Source of the DNA: CBFIDE01 sp965661265
GTDB lineage: Bacteria; Bacteroidota; Bacteroidia; Flavobacteriales; Schleiferiaceae
Assembly (NCBI GenBank): GCA_965661265.1
Contig: CBFIDE010000020.1
Span: 1 to 35,755 of the forward strand
Length of the DNA stretch: 35,755 bases
Direction of reading: 5' to 3'
This document shows, piece by piece, positions 7,157 to 15,234 of this stretch (position 1 is the stretch's first letter; each line of letters begins with the position of its first letter). The position numbers and the translations under genes are program-made. The notes under the pieces were generated by a model. The model was not told where the DNA came from and did no database searches. It was given only the letters and a program-made list of their open reading frames with translations.

Positions 7157-7350
7157 TGACCATAGGGGAGTTCTCAAATTCAATGGAAGCACATGTTCTA
7201 AAAACAAGGCTAGAGTCAGAAGGAATCAAAGCTTACCTTATTGATGAAAATATAAATAGTCTTTTAGGCTTTGGAATAAGCCTGGTAAAATTGCAAGTCA
7301 ATTTACATGATAGCTTTAAGGCAATGGACCTTATTTATGATGAAGATTGA
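7144..7350 (+). CDS. DUF2007 small protein (putative signal transducing protein)
   Basis: 68 residues with one DUF2007 domain: 'ELVTIGEFSNSMEAHVLKTR' as strand-helix, then 'LESEGIKAYLIDEN' and a final 'VKLQVNLHDSFKAMDLI'. The fold is a small ferredoxin-like unit related to PII-type regulators. No biochemical role is established. It overlaps gldD by 13 bases, so its expression probably follows the gliding genes. Its 3' end overlaps the convergent ctaA gene by 16 bases, leaving no room for a terminator outside coding sequence. Confidence 0.85.
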   Translation: MAELVTIGEFSNSMEAHVLKTRLESEGIKAYLIDENINSLLGFGISLVKLQVNLHDSFKAMDLIYDED

Positions 7351-8369
7351 CTCTTAGGTCCAATGCTCATAGATAAAAGAGCAGAAAACTGAAGGCCGAA
7401 CATTAAGCTACCAAGGAGTAGGTGTAAAGGCTGAGCAAAGGCTGGAACAGCTAGATAACTCAGTATAATGCCAAATACAATCTCAATAATAATTATTAGT
7501 AGAATCCAAGGGATTTCCTTGAGCGTGCTCTTTCCATTTTTATAAGCCCAAGCCAAGTATAAACTTAAGGCCGTAATAAGTAAGGAGAAAGATCTATGAA
7601 CATAGAACTGCCAGTTTAAATTCTCTATCCAATGAGTTCTAGCAAGTCCTTCTTTAGCTAGGTAGTCCACTTGTTCTCTTACCTGAGTACCCAAGCCAAT
7701 TTGAATTAATCCAAGTATCAAGAGGGCAATAATACTAAACCTAATTGCCCCAGTTGTTTTAATAGCCTTAGTCTGCTTCTCGCGATTTAAAATCGCCCTG
7801 AGCGTAAATAATATTGCAAGAATAAGTAAAGCACCCATCATATGAATGGTGATGCTACCTGGAATAAGATTTCCATCAACAACTAATTTGCCGAGCCAAG
7901 CTTCAAAGCCAAGCATAAAGAGCCCTGCAGCTCCAAGGAGAGATATGAGCCAGTTTTTTTTGAGGTTAAGTATTCCAAAAATAAAGATCAGAATCATAGG
8001 AATTCCAGACAGTGCCCCTAAAAGTCTGTTGATATACTCAATCCATGTATGGTAAGGATTAAAAATTGCGTAATCATGCTTGGTGTAGTTGGTCCAATTA
8101 GAATCGTTATAATGCTCGTTTGTAATTATATCGGCCTTAGCCAGCTTTAAGCTTTCATCAATAATGATCATTTGGTTTTTCTTGAACTCAGTATTAGCTT
8201 TCCATTCTATCTGAGATCTTTCTGTTGGTGGAATCAAATGTCCAAAGCATTTAGGCCAATCCGGACAGCCCATTCCAGAGCCAGTCATTCTAACTACACT
8301 TCCTGCAATAATGACTAAAAAGATTAGAACAATCTCTATGGTAACCAGCTTATTAATCCAAGTATTCAT
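7335..8369 (-). CDS. ctaA: Heme A synthase (CtaA/Cox15 family)
   Basis: 344 residues with eight predicted membrane helices. The enzyme oxidises the C8 methyl group of heme O to make heme A for cytochrome oxidase. The signature GSVVRMTGSGMGCPDWPKC (about 23-41) contains the paired cysteines of the first periplasmic loop. The heme-ligand histidines lie in HTWIEYINRLLGALSG, ITIHMMGALL, FYVHRSFSLLI and PLHLLLGSLM. The sequence around 60-100 (including KHDYAIFNPYH) is the loop typical of Bacteroidota Cox15. The ATG (8367-8369) lies only four bases after a -7 box, implying a leaderless mRNA. No other cytochrome oxidase genes are nearby. Confidence 0.95.
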   Translation of the reverse strand: MNTWINKLVTIEIVLIFLVIIAGSVVRMTGSGMGCPDWPKCFGHLIPPTERSQIEWKANTEFKKNQMIIIDESLKLAKADIITNEHYNDSNWTNYTKHDYAIFNPYHTWIEYINRLLGALSGIPMILIFIFGILNLKKNWLISLLGAAGLFMLGFEAWLGKLVVDGNLIPGSITIHMMGALLILAILFTLRAILNREKQTKAIKTTGAIRFSIIALLILGLIQIGLGTQVREQVDYLAKEGLARTHWIENLNWQFYVHRSFSLLITALSLYLAWAYKNGKSTLKEIPWILLIIIIEIVFGIILSYLAVPAFAQPLHLLLGSLMFGLQFSALLSMSIGPKSQSSS

Positions 8370-8373
8370 ACCG

Positions 8374-8381
8374 CAAATTTA
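8374..8381 (-). promoter_or_regulatory. -7 box of ctaA, placed for a leaderless mRNA
   Basis: On the minus strand, TAAATTTG followed by CGGT and then the ATG of ctaA is an exact TAnnTTTG match. The box ends four bases before the start codon, so the transcript would start at or next to the A of ATG. No clear TTTG -33 box is seen 19-21 bases upstream. Confidence 0.6.
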
Positions 8382-8480
8382 CGGAAGAGATGTTTTATTT
8401 GAGAATATTAGAGGCATTAATAATGCTTAAAGAACTTTTTACTAAAAACTAATTCTAATGTGTTTCCTTTGCCGATAATT

Positions 8481-9413
8481 ATGAGCAACAAACCACTTTC
8501 TCCACTTATAGCTTGGATACTTTTTATTCTTCTTGCCCTTACTTGGGGTAGTTCTTTTATTTTAATGAAAAGAGGTCTAGCATCTTTTGACTATTTACAA
8601 ATCGGTCTGCTTAGAATTGCTATGGCTTTTTGGTTTATGTCTTTTATTGGCATCAAGCATTTAAAGAAGATTAGTAAGCAAAATTGGAAACCTCTTTTGG
8701 TGATCGGGATATTTGGAAATGGCATTCCTTACTTGCTTTTTCCTTTGGCTGTTACTAAGCTTGATAGTTCTTTAGTTGGGATATTAAATGCAATGGTTCC
8801 TGTTTTTACTTTAATCATTGGTCTTATTTGGTTTAAGATAAAAGTGAAGTGGTTAGCTACACTAGGAGTAACTTTAGGTTTTATTGGCGCTATAGTGCTT
8901 CTGTTACCAGAAGTTCAATTAGATTCATCAAAGTTGGCTTATGGAATTTATCCAATTCTTGCAACAATTTGCTACGCCATAAGTATAAATACAATAAACA
9001 GTAAGCTTACTAATTTAGGTCCAATGCCGATTACTTTAATTAGTCTTTGTTTTGTTGGAATTCCAGCTACGATTGCATTGTTTGGAACAGACTTCGTTCA
9101 TATTATGAGAACAGATCCATTGGCTTGGGAGAGTTTTGGATACATCGCTATTTTAGGCTTAGTAGGAAGTAGTTTAGCAATCTTGTTGTTCAATTATCTC
9201 ATAAAGAAAACAACTTCCTTGTTTGCTGCAAGTGTAACTTATGCCATTCCAATTGTGGCTTTAGCTTGGGGCGTGTTTGATGGAGAAAAAGTAGGCTTGA
9301 ATCATCTCTTTGGGATGCTTGCCATTCTTTTAGGTGTTTATTTAGTAAACATGAAGGGTAGCCCTGCAGAGAGAATAAGAAAAAGATTAGCAAAAAAAAA
9401 CGCCTCTGAATAG
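8481..9413 (+). CDS. EamA-family (DMT superfamily) transporter
   Basis: 310 residues from ATG 8481, with ten membrane segments in two EamA repeats (about 8-140 and 155-295). The first opens with IAWILFILLALTWGSSFILMKRGL, a classic EamA start ('WGSSF'). The frame is open from a GTG at 8460, but the extra seven residues add nothing, and ATG 8481 puts the first membrane helix at the usual place. Members export small metabolites such as amino acids; the substrate cannot be told. The stop codon lies inside the terminator hairpin at 9399-9420. It is divergent from ctaA. Confidence 0.88.
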   Translation: MSNKPLSPLIAWILFILLALTWGSSFILMKRGLASFDYLQIGLLRIAMAFWFMSFIGIKHLKKISKQNWKPLLVIGIFGNGIPYLLFPLAVTKLDSSLVGILNAMVPVFTLIIGLIWFKIKVKWLATLGVTLGFIGAIVLLLPEVQLDSSKLAYGIYPILATICYAISINTINSKLTNLGPMPITLISLCFVGIPATIALFGTDFVHIMRTDPLAWESFGYIAILGLVGSSLAILLFNYLIKKTTSLFAASVTYAIPIVALAWGVFDGEKVGLNHLFGMLAILLGVYLVNMKGSPAERIRKRLAKKNASE

Positions 9414-9425
9414 AGACGTTTTTTC
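9399..9425. terminator. Bidirectional intrinsic terminator
   Basis: AACGCCTCT (9399-9407) pairs with AGAGACGTT (9412-9420) around loop GAAT, with one C-A mismatch on the plus strand that becomes a G-T pair on the minus strand. A T run follows on the plus strand and nine A precede it. It serves the EamA gene, whose TAG stop lies in it, and the convergent M16 gene. Confidence 0.85.
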
Positions 9426-9442
9426 TAAAGTGATTCTGAAGT

Positions 9443-11515
9443 TTATTTTGCAGTAAATTCTGAGCTCTTAAGTCCAGTATTTACTTTCACTTCTTTAATA
9501 TCTATAACTATTTTTTGGCCAGCTACAAGCTGAGTCATAGTGAATGGGAACATTACGCCATTTACTTCTTTATAGTTAGATAATACCATACTAATAACCA
9601 TTGGTCCTTGTGGTGTTTCTTCGCTTGAAGAAGATTGAATTTTTAAACCATTTTCCACAGAATAGTAGTCAGTAGTCATCTTTCCATTTGGATCAGTTAC
9701 TTCAACAACATAAGCTTGTTCTCCTTCAATCATAGCAATGCTGGTTAGATTTAAGCTTGCTCCCATTTCAGTATACTTAGTTTCTAAGAACATTGTTTCA
9801 GAATAGCTCTTTTCAGCAATTGCTTCAGCATCATATTCTTCTGATCCCATCGGACTAGTTTCCATACCTGCTTTTCCGTTGAAAGCAGATTTTTGGAAAA
9901 CTTGTCCGCCCATTTTTATTGCAGTTAAAGACATATTTGGAGCTTTAGCCATCATAACGTAATCCAAAGCCATTGGAGCACCAGGTGCTTCTAAAGAACC
10001 TGTAAGAGTATAATCTTTAACAGCGCCAATATTCTTTTGACCACCTATAGCTTGAATGTAATTAGCCATCACAGTGTCAATAGTGATTCCAACCGGAATA
10101 GGAAGGCTAGGAGCATCAGTAGGCATTCCTTCTGTATCGTAGAAAGTGATATTTCCAAACTTCTCCAAGGTAGGAGCAATCATTCCTGCTTTACAAGTAA
10201 TCGCAATGTTTAGCTTATCTATTTCAATATACTTCTTAGCAGCATTCATGATATCTTCAGCTGTAAGTGCGTTTATTCTAGTAAGATAAGTTTGATAATA
10301 ATCTTCTGGTAGATTATATCTTTCAATATTTAGCGCAAAACTTGCAATAGTTGAAGGAGATGATAATGATCTTCCAAACTGTCCATTCAAGAAGTTCTTT
10401 GCGCTTTGAAGTTCTTCATCGCCAACAGGCTCATTCTGAATACGAACAAATTCCTTGATAAACTCAACAATTGAACTATCAGTCACATCATTTCTTACAC
10501 TAGCTGAAGCAGAAAAGTTACCTACAAGCTCGTCAGAAGAATAATCAGAATAAGCACCATAAGTATATCCTTTATCTTCTCTAATATTTTGGAATAATCT
10601 ACCAATAGATCCACCACCTAAAATCTGATTCATAAGGTTAACAGCTACGATGTCTTCAGCACCTGGCTTAAGATTTATAGTATTACCTAGTTCAATAACA
10701 GATTGTACTGCAGACTCTCTATTCACTAAACCTATTTCAACTTGAGTGTTTTTTGGAGCATCAGGATAAGTTAATTCTACTTGCTCTCCCATGGCCCATT
10801 CACTAAAATATTTCTTAGCTAATTTCTTAATCTTCTTAGCTTTTACATCTCCTACAACTACAAGGTATGCTGTATTAGGAATGAAGTATTTTTTATAATA
10901 AGCTTTACAGTCGTCAATAGTTACATTTTCAACATTCTCAATGCTCATCATTTCACCATAAGGATGATCTAAACCGTAATTCATAGCTCTATACAGGGAA
11001 CCATTGATTGCGCTCGCATCTTCCTTATTAGACTCAATTCCAGAAATAGTCTGAGTCTTTAGTTTATCAAATCCTTCTTGAGGAAAGCTTGGTTGCAAAG
11101 TTATTTCAGACATTAAACTTAAAATGTCTTCAGTGTATTTACTTAAGCCACTACCAAATACTCCAGTAGATGAAGTATTAATGCTAGCACCCATAAAGTC
11201 GATTTTCTCATCAAGAGTAGCTTTATCATTTAATAAAGTACCTTCTCTTAAAAGCTCACCTGCTAAACTTACGTAGCCAGCCTTGTCTCCTTCAAAAATA
11301 GGATCTCTATCTAAAACAAGATTCATTCTTACTCTTGGTAGTTTGTCATTCTCAACAACGATTATTTTTAATCCGTTATCAAGAGTGAACAGCTTATAAG
11401 TGCCAAATTCAGGTACTGGTGCAGGACCAGCAGTTGGTTGCTTACTTCTGTCAATTTGCGCGTAACTACTTAGCATCAATAGGCAGCTAAGCAGACTTAG
11501 AAATATTTTTTTCAT
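9443..11515 (-). CDS. M16-family peptidase homologue without zinc motif, with C-terminal LolA-like domain
   Basis: 690 residues. A signal peptide (MKKIFLSLLSCLLMLSSYAQ) is followed by two M16 halves (about 40-240 and 250-460). Where active members have HxxEH, this protein has 'YVSLAGELLREGT', so the zinc ligands are missing. The second half keeps the R/Y residues in 'IREDKGYTYGAYS', which in M16 enzymes contact substrate. Residues from about 485 to 690 form an extra beta-rich domain resembling LolA-type or outer-membrane lipoprotein-sorting proteins ('IDTVMANYIQAIGGQKNIGA'). It is probably the non-catalytic partner of the enzyme encoded 18 bases upstream, a pairing well known in this family. 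Confidence 0.88.
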   Translation of the reverse strand: MKKIFLSLLSCLLMLSSYAQIDRSKQPTAGPAPVPEFGTYKLFTLDNGLKIIVVENDKLPRVRMNLVLDRDPIFEGDKAGYVSLAGELLREGTLLNDKATLDEKIDFMGASINTSSTGVFGSGLSKYTEDILSLMSEITLQPSFPQEGFDKLKTQTISGIESNKEDASAINGSLYRAMNYGLDHPYGEMMSIENVENVTIDDCKAYYKKYFIPNTAYLVVVGDVKAKKIKKLAKKYFSEWAMGEQVELTYPDAPKNTQVEIGLVNRESAVQSVIELGNTINLKPGAEDIVAVNLMNQILGGGSIGRLFQNIREDKGYTYGAYSDYSSDELVGNFSASASVRNDVTDSSIVEFIKEFVRIQNEPVGDEELQSAKNFLNGQFGRSLSSPSTIASFALNIERYNLPEDYYQTYLTRINALTAEDIMNAAKKYIEIDKLNIAITCKAGMIAPTLEKFGNITFYDTEGMPTDAPSLPIPVGITIDTVMANYIQAIGGQKNIGAVKDYTLTGSLEAPGAPMALDYVMMAKAPNMSLTAIKMGGQVFQKSAFNGKAGMETSPMGSEEYDAEAIAEKSYSETMFLETKYTEMGASLNLTSIAMIEGEQAYVVEVTDPNGKMTTDYYSVENGLKIQSSSSEETPQGPMVISMVLSNYKEVNGVMFPFTMTQLVAGQKIVIDIKEVKVNTGLKSSEFTAK

Positions 11516-11533
11516 TTTAATTCTGATTGTAGA

Positions 11534-12844
11534 TTATTGATTCTTAGGTAAATAGTAAAGAACTACACGCTTATCCTTAGATAAGTATTGCTCAGCAACT
11601 CTTTGAAGGTCTTCAGCCGTAATCTTACGGTATCTTTCAATCTCCGTATTGATCAGCTCTGTGTCACCATAATAAACATGGTAATTAGCAAGGTTCTCAG
11701 CCACACCAGAAACGCTTGCATTTGCATTCACAAATGAATTTTCTAATTGATTCTGAAGCTTCTGAAACTCTCTTTCAGGAATAGGCTCGCTTTTTACTTT
11801 TTCAATTTCAGCATCTATTCCTGATAACAATGTACTCAACTCTACACCAGAATTTGCAATAGCAAGATTTACAAATAAACCACCATCTTCTAAAGAGTAT
11901 GGGAATGCTTGTACAGCAACTCCTAATTGCTCTTCATCAATAAGCTTTTTATACATTCTAGAGCTTTGACCACCTGATAAAAGAGTAGTAAGCATTTCTA
12001 AAGCGTAGGCATCAGTAGTTCCTTGAGGGGGCATATTGTATGCCATGAAAATTCCAGGTAATTGGATATTATCATAAATAGTATCTATGATTTCAGATTG
12101 AATCCCTGGATCTTTTACGTCTGGTCTTGGAACTTCATTTGTTCCTGCTGGAATATCACCAAAATAAGCTTGGATCCATTCTTTAGCTTGCTTTGAGTCA
12201 ATATCTCCTGCAATTGATAGGGTTGCATTGTTTGGAGCGTAGAAAGTTTTGTAGAAATCTTCAAAGTCAGCTAAACTGGCAGCATTTAAATCAGCCATAG
12301 TTCCGATCGGAATTTGCTTGTAAGGGTGAACGCTGTATGCGCGCTTAAAGATCTCTTCTTGCCAAGAACCATAAGGACGATTGTCTATTCTTAGTCTTTT
12401 CTCCTCCTTAACAACTTGTCTTTGAGTTTCAATTCCAACAGTATCAACCTTTGCATGAAGCATTCTCTCAGACTCTAACCATATCCCTAACTCCAATTGG
12501 TTAGATGGTAGGATTTCGTAATAAAAAGTTCTATCATGAGAAGTGTTTGCATTTAAAGCGCCACCGTTTCCTTGAACTATCTTCATATACTCTCCTCTTT
12601 CGATATTAGGAGAACCCTCAAACATTAGGTGCTCAAAAAAGTGAGCAAATCCAGTTCTACCAGCTTTTTCATTTTTAGATCCCACGTGGTATAGAACGCT
12701 AACGGCAACTACAGGGGAGCTATGGTCTTCATGTAGAATAACGTGCATTCCATTATCAAGATCATATTCTTCAAATTTGATATCTTGCCCTATGCTATTT
12801 AGAGCTAGAGCAATGAAGAGGACTCCGGTTAATACGTATTTCAT
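11534..12844 (-). CDS. M16-family zinc peptidase (active subunit)
   Basis: 436 residues. A signal peptide (about 1-20) is followed by the M16 fold. The inverted zinc motif HFFEH is present: His68, Glu71 and His72, with the distal ligand Glu148 exactly 76 residues after His72. The second half (about 200-430) contains 'SGGQSSRMYKKLIDEEQLGVA', the usual R/Y-containing loop equivalent. It would degrade peptides or short protein segments in the periplasm or at the outer membrane, as a heterodimer with the downstream zinc-less protein. A -7 box lies at 12892-12899. Confidence 0.92.
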   Translation of the reverse strand: MKYVLTGVLFIALALNSIGQDIKFEEYDLDNGMHVILHEDHSSPVVAVSVLYHVGSKNEKAGRTGFAHFFEHLMFEGSPNIERGEYMKIVQGNGGALNANTSHDRTFYYEILPSNQLELGIWLESERMLHAKVDTVGIETQRQVVKEEKRLRIDNRPYGSWQEEIFKRAYSVHPYKQIPIGTMADLNAASLADFEDFYKTFYAPNNATLSIAGDIDSKQAKEWIQAYFGDIPAGTNEVPRPDVKDPGIQSEIIDTIYDNIQLPGIFMAYNMPPQGTTDAYALEMLTTLLSGGQSSRMYKKLIDEEQLGVAVQAFPYSLEDGGLFVNLAIANSGVELSTLLSGIDAEIEKVKSEPIPEREFQKLQNQLENSFVNANASVSGVAENLANYHVYYGDTELINTEIERYRKITAEDLQRVAEQYLSKDKRVVLYYLPKNQ

Positions 12845-12891
12845 AATTCTGTTTTAAAGTTTTGTGAACTTATGTTCTTTTAGCAGAGTGC

Positions 12892-12899
12892 CAAAAATA
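12892..12899 (-). promoter_or_regulatory. -7 box of the M16 gene pair
   Basis: On the minus strand, TATTTTTG followed by G is an exact TAnnTTTG match. The -33 region is only T-rich (TCTTTT, about 18-20 bases upstream). The leader would be about 43 bases. It is divergent from the rplU promoter, which starts 67 bases away. Confidence 0.5.
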
Positions 12900-12965
12900 A
12901 GGAAAAATGTGGGGCTTAAAAGATTTTAGTTGATAAAGTATAGCCTTTCATAAAAAATCTTTTTT

Positions 12966-12973
12966 TACATTTG
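12966..12973 (+). promoter_or_regulatory. -7 box of the rplU-rpmA operon
   Basis: TACATTTG followed by C is an exact TAnnTTTG match, 27 bases before the rplU ATG. Transcription would start near 12979. No good TTTG is seen 19-21 bases upstream. Confidence 0.6.
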
Positions 12974-13000
12974 CACCCCTTTAAAACACAAGTATAAATT

Positions 13001-13600
13001 ATGTACGCAATTGTAGAGATAGCAGGGCACCAGTACAAAGTACGTCAAGACCAACAGATTTATGTTAATCGATTGGCAGCAGAGGAAGGAGAAACAGTAA
13101 GTTTCGACAAAGTTTTGTTGACAGACGATAACGGTAATGTATCTGTAGGCGCCCCAGTTATAGAAGGTATTGAAGTAGATGCTAAGATTGTATCTCACCT
13201 TAAAGCAGACAAAGTAATCGTCTTCAAGAAAAAGAGAAGAAAAGGTTATAGAGTCAAGAACGGTCACCGTCAAATGGTTTCGCTAATTGAAATTACCAAA
13301 ATTGGTAAAGGAGGAGCAAAACCAGCAAAAAAAGCAGCCCCTAAAAAGGAGGCTCCTAAGAAAGTAGAAGAAAAACCAGCAGCGGTTGAAGCTAAGGCTA
13401 CAACAAAAGCTGATGATTTAACTGCCTTAACAGGAGTTGGCCCTAAGAAAGCTGATGCTTTGAATGCTATTGGAGTAACAAGCCTAACGCAAATTGCTTC
13501 TTGGTCGGCAGACGAAATCACTAAATATGCTGCTGAAGCTTCTGCTAAAGAAGAAGTGGTTGCTGCATGGGTAGAGCAAGCTAAAGAATTAACAAAATAA
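13001..13600 (+). CDS. rplU: Ribosomal protein bL21 with helix-hairpin-helix extension
   Basis: 199 residues, about twice the usual 100. Residues 1-104 are the bL21 core (MYAIVEIAGHQYKVRQDQQI, KKKRRKGYRVKNGHRQ), which binds 23S rRNA domain I. A Lys/Ala/Pro linker (105-135) leads to a 60-residue helical domain (138-199) beginning DDLTALTGVGPKKADALNAI. Its 'GVGPKKADAL' is a helix-hairpin-helix, like the small domains found in DNA-binding proteins and in DUF4332. The fused tail is a feature I know from other Bacteroidota bL21 proteins; its function is unknown. It is 12 bases before rpmA. Confidence 0.95.
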   Translation: MYAIVEIAGHQYKVRQDQQIYVNRLAAEEGETVSFDKVLLTDDNGNVSVGAPVIEGIEVDAKIVSHLKADKVIVFKKKRRKGYRVKNGHRQMVSLIEITKIGKGGAKPAKKAAPKKEAPKKVEEKPAAVEAKATTKADDLTALTGVGPKKADALNAIGVTSLTQIASWSADEITKYAAEASAKEEVVAAWVEQAKELTK

Positions 13601-13612
13601 AATACTTAGACC

Positions 13613-13873
13613 ATGGCACATAAAAAAGGAGTCGGTAGTTCTAAGAACGGTAGAGAATCAGAAAGTAAAAGACTTGGAGTAAAAATCTTCGGTGGTCAAT
13701 TGGCTATCTCTGGTAATATCATTGTTCGTCAAAGAGGAACTCGTCACAATCCAGGTGAGAACGTAGGTATGGGTAAAGACCATACATTATTCGCACTAGT
13801 TGATGGAACAGTTGTGTTTAGAAAGAAGCGCGACAACAAATCTTATGTTTCTATAGATCCATTTACGAAGTAA
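13613..13873 (+). CDS. rpmA: Ribosomal protein bL27
   Basis: 86 residues, the normal length. It begins MAHKKGVGSSKNGRESESKR, the conserved N-terminus that reaches the peptidyl-transferase centre, and contains 'RQRGTRHNPGENVGMGKDHT', the family signature. No N-terminal pro-sequence (as in Firmicutes) is present. It is in an operon with rplU, 12 bases apart, and followed by a strong terminator. Confidence 0.98.
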   Translation: MAHKKGVGSSKNGRESESKRLGVKIFGGQLAISGNIIVRQRGTRHNPGENVGMGKDHTLFALVDGTVVFRKKRDNKSYVSIDPFTK

Positions 13874-13895
13874 AAGATTTTGTTTGAAATATTAT

Positions 13896-13931
13896 AAAGC
13901 CTTTGATTTCTTATAATCAAAGGCTTTTTTT
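13896..13931 (+). terminator. Intrinsic terminator after rpmA
   Basis: AAAGCCTTTGATT (13896-13908) pairs perfectly over 13 bp with 13915-13927 around a six-base loop, followed by a T run. It ends the rplU-rpmA operon 35 bases before serS. Confidence 0.92.
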
Positions 13932-13965
13932 GTTTTTAATTTGCCAATAAATTAGCACCCATATT

Positions 13966-15234
13966 ATGCTGCAATTATCAACCTTAAGAAGCAATACTGA
14001 AGAAGTTATTAATCGCTTGAAAAAAAGAAAGATTGATGCTTCTCAAACTATTCATGATATTCTGAAATTAGATGAGCAAAGAAGACAGGCACAAGCTGAT
14101 CTTGATAGTGTCTTGGCTGAGTCTAATCAAATAAGTAAAGAAATAGGTATTCTATTTAAGCAAGGAAAGAGAGATGAGGCTGAGGTCTTAAAGTCAAGAA
14201 CTCTTGAGCTTAAAGAGCAATCAAAATCATTAGGAAATGAACAAGAGCAATTGAGACATGCGCTTGATAATCTTTTAGTTAGTCTGCCCAATACACCTCA
14301 TCATAGTGTCCCAGAAGGATCTAATGAAAAGGATAATGAAGAATTAAGTAATCATGGTACGGTTCCTAAATTTGATTTCACGCCAAAGCCTCATTGGGAG
14401 TTGACGGAGAAATTCAACATTATTGATTTTGAACTTGGTGTTAAAATTACAGGAGCGGGTTTTCCTATCTATAGAGGAAAAGGAGCTAGACTTCAAAGAG
14501 CGCTCATTAATTTTTTCTTAAATGAAAATATGAACGCTGGCTTTGAGGAGGTTCAAGCGCCATACTTTGTGAATGAAGCATCTGGATTTGGTACGGGTCA
14601 ATTGCCTGATAAGGAAGGTCAAATGTATCATATGCCTGTAGATAATTTATATGCTATTCCTACTGCTGAAGTACCTCTTACAAATATGTATAGAGATACT
14701 ATAGTAAAGGCTGAAGATCTTCCAATCAAACTGACTGGGCATACACCTTGCTTTAGAAGAGAAGCAGGTAGTTACGGCAAGGATGTAAGAGGGCTGAATA
14801 GATTGCACCAATTTGATAAGGTTGAGTTAGTAGTGGTTTCTAAAGTAGAGGATTCCTATACAATCTTGGATGAAATGGTATCGCACGTAAGTGCTATTCT
14901 AGATAAGCTTGGCCTACCTTATAGAATCTTAAGGCTATGTGGTGGAGATATGGGCTTTACTTCTGCTCTTACTTATGATTTTGAAGTCTATAGTGCTGCT
15001 CAAGAAAGATGGCTTGAGGTTAGTAGTGTGTCAAACTTTGAAACTTTCCAAGCCAATAGATTAAAGCTAAGATATAGAGATGGTGATTCTAAGCCTAAAT
15101 TGGCCCATACCTTAAATGGCTCTTCTTTAGCTTTGCCTAGAATTATGGCTGCTATTATTGAAAATTATCAAACTGAGGATGGAATTGAGGTTCCGGAAAT
15201 CTTAAGACCATTCACTGGATTTAATACTATATAA
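13966..15234 (+). CDS. serS: Seryl-tRNA synthetase
   Basis: 422 residues. The N-terminal coiled-coil arm (about 1-105) that grips the long variable arm of tRNA-Ser precedes a class II catalytic core. Motif 2 lies around 'GHTPCFRREAGSYGKDVRGL', and motif 3 in 'HTLNGSSLALPRIMAAIIEN', whose Arg contacts ATP. The serine-site segment 'TYDFEVYSAAQERWLEVSSV' is also clear. It charges tRNA-Ser and tRNA-Sec. The start ATG follows the rpmA terminator; only a poor -7 box (TAATTTGC, one base short) is seen. The stop codon abuts the ATG of the next gene with no gap. Confidence 0.97.
   Translation: MLQLSTLRSNTEEVINRLKKRKIDASQTIHDILKLDEQRRQAQADLDSVLAESNQISKEIGILFKQGKRDEAEVLKSRTLELKEQSKSLGNEQEQLRHALDNLLVSLPNTPHHSVPEGSNEKDNEELSNHGTVPKFDFTPKPHWELTEKFNIIDFELGVKITGAGFPIYRGKGARLQRALINFFLNENMNAGFEEVQAPYFVNEASGFGTGQLPDKEGQMYHMPVDNLYAIPTAEVPLTNMYRDTIVKAEDLPIKLTGHTPCFRREAGSYGKDVRGLNRLHQFDKVELVVVSKVEDSYTILDEMVSHVSAILDKLGLPYRILRLCGGDMGFTSALTYDFEVYSAAQERWLEVSSVSNFETFQANRLKLRYRDGDSKPKLAHTLNGSSLALPRIMAAIIENYQTEDGIEVPEILRPFTGFNTI

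Noticed and set aside
8460..8480. N-terminal extension of the EamA transporter from GTG 8460
   Set aside because: ATG 8481 places the first membrane helix normally. The extension adds only seven residues.
13930..13944. TAATTTGC-like box in front of serS
   Set aside because: It is one base short of TAnnTTTG and lies next to the T tract of the rpmA terminator, so it is not reported as a promoter.
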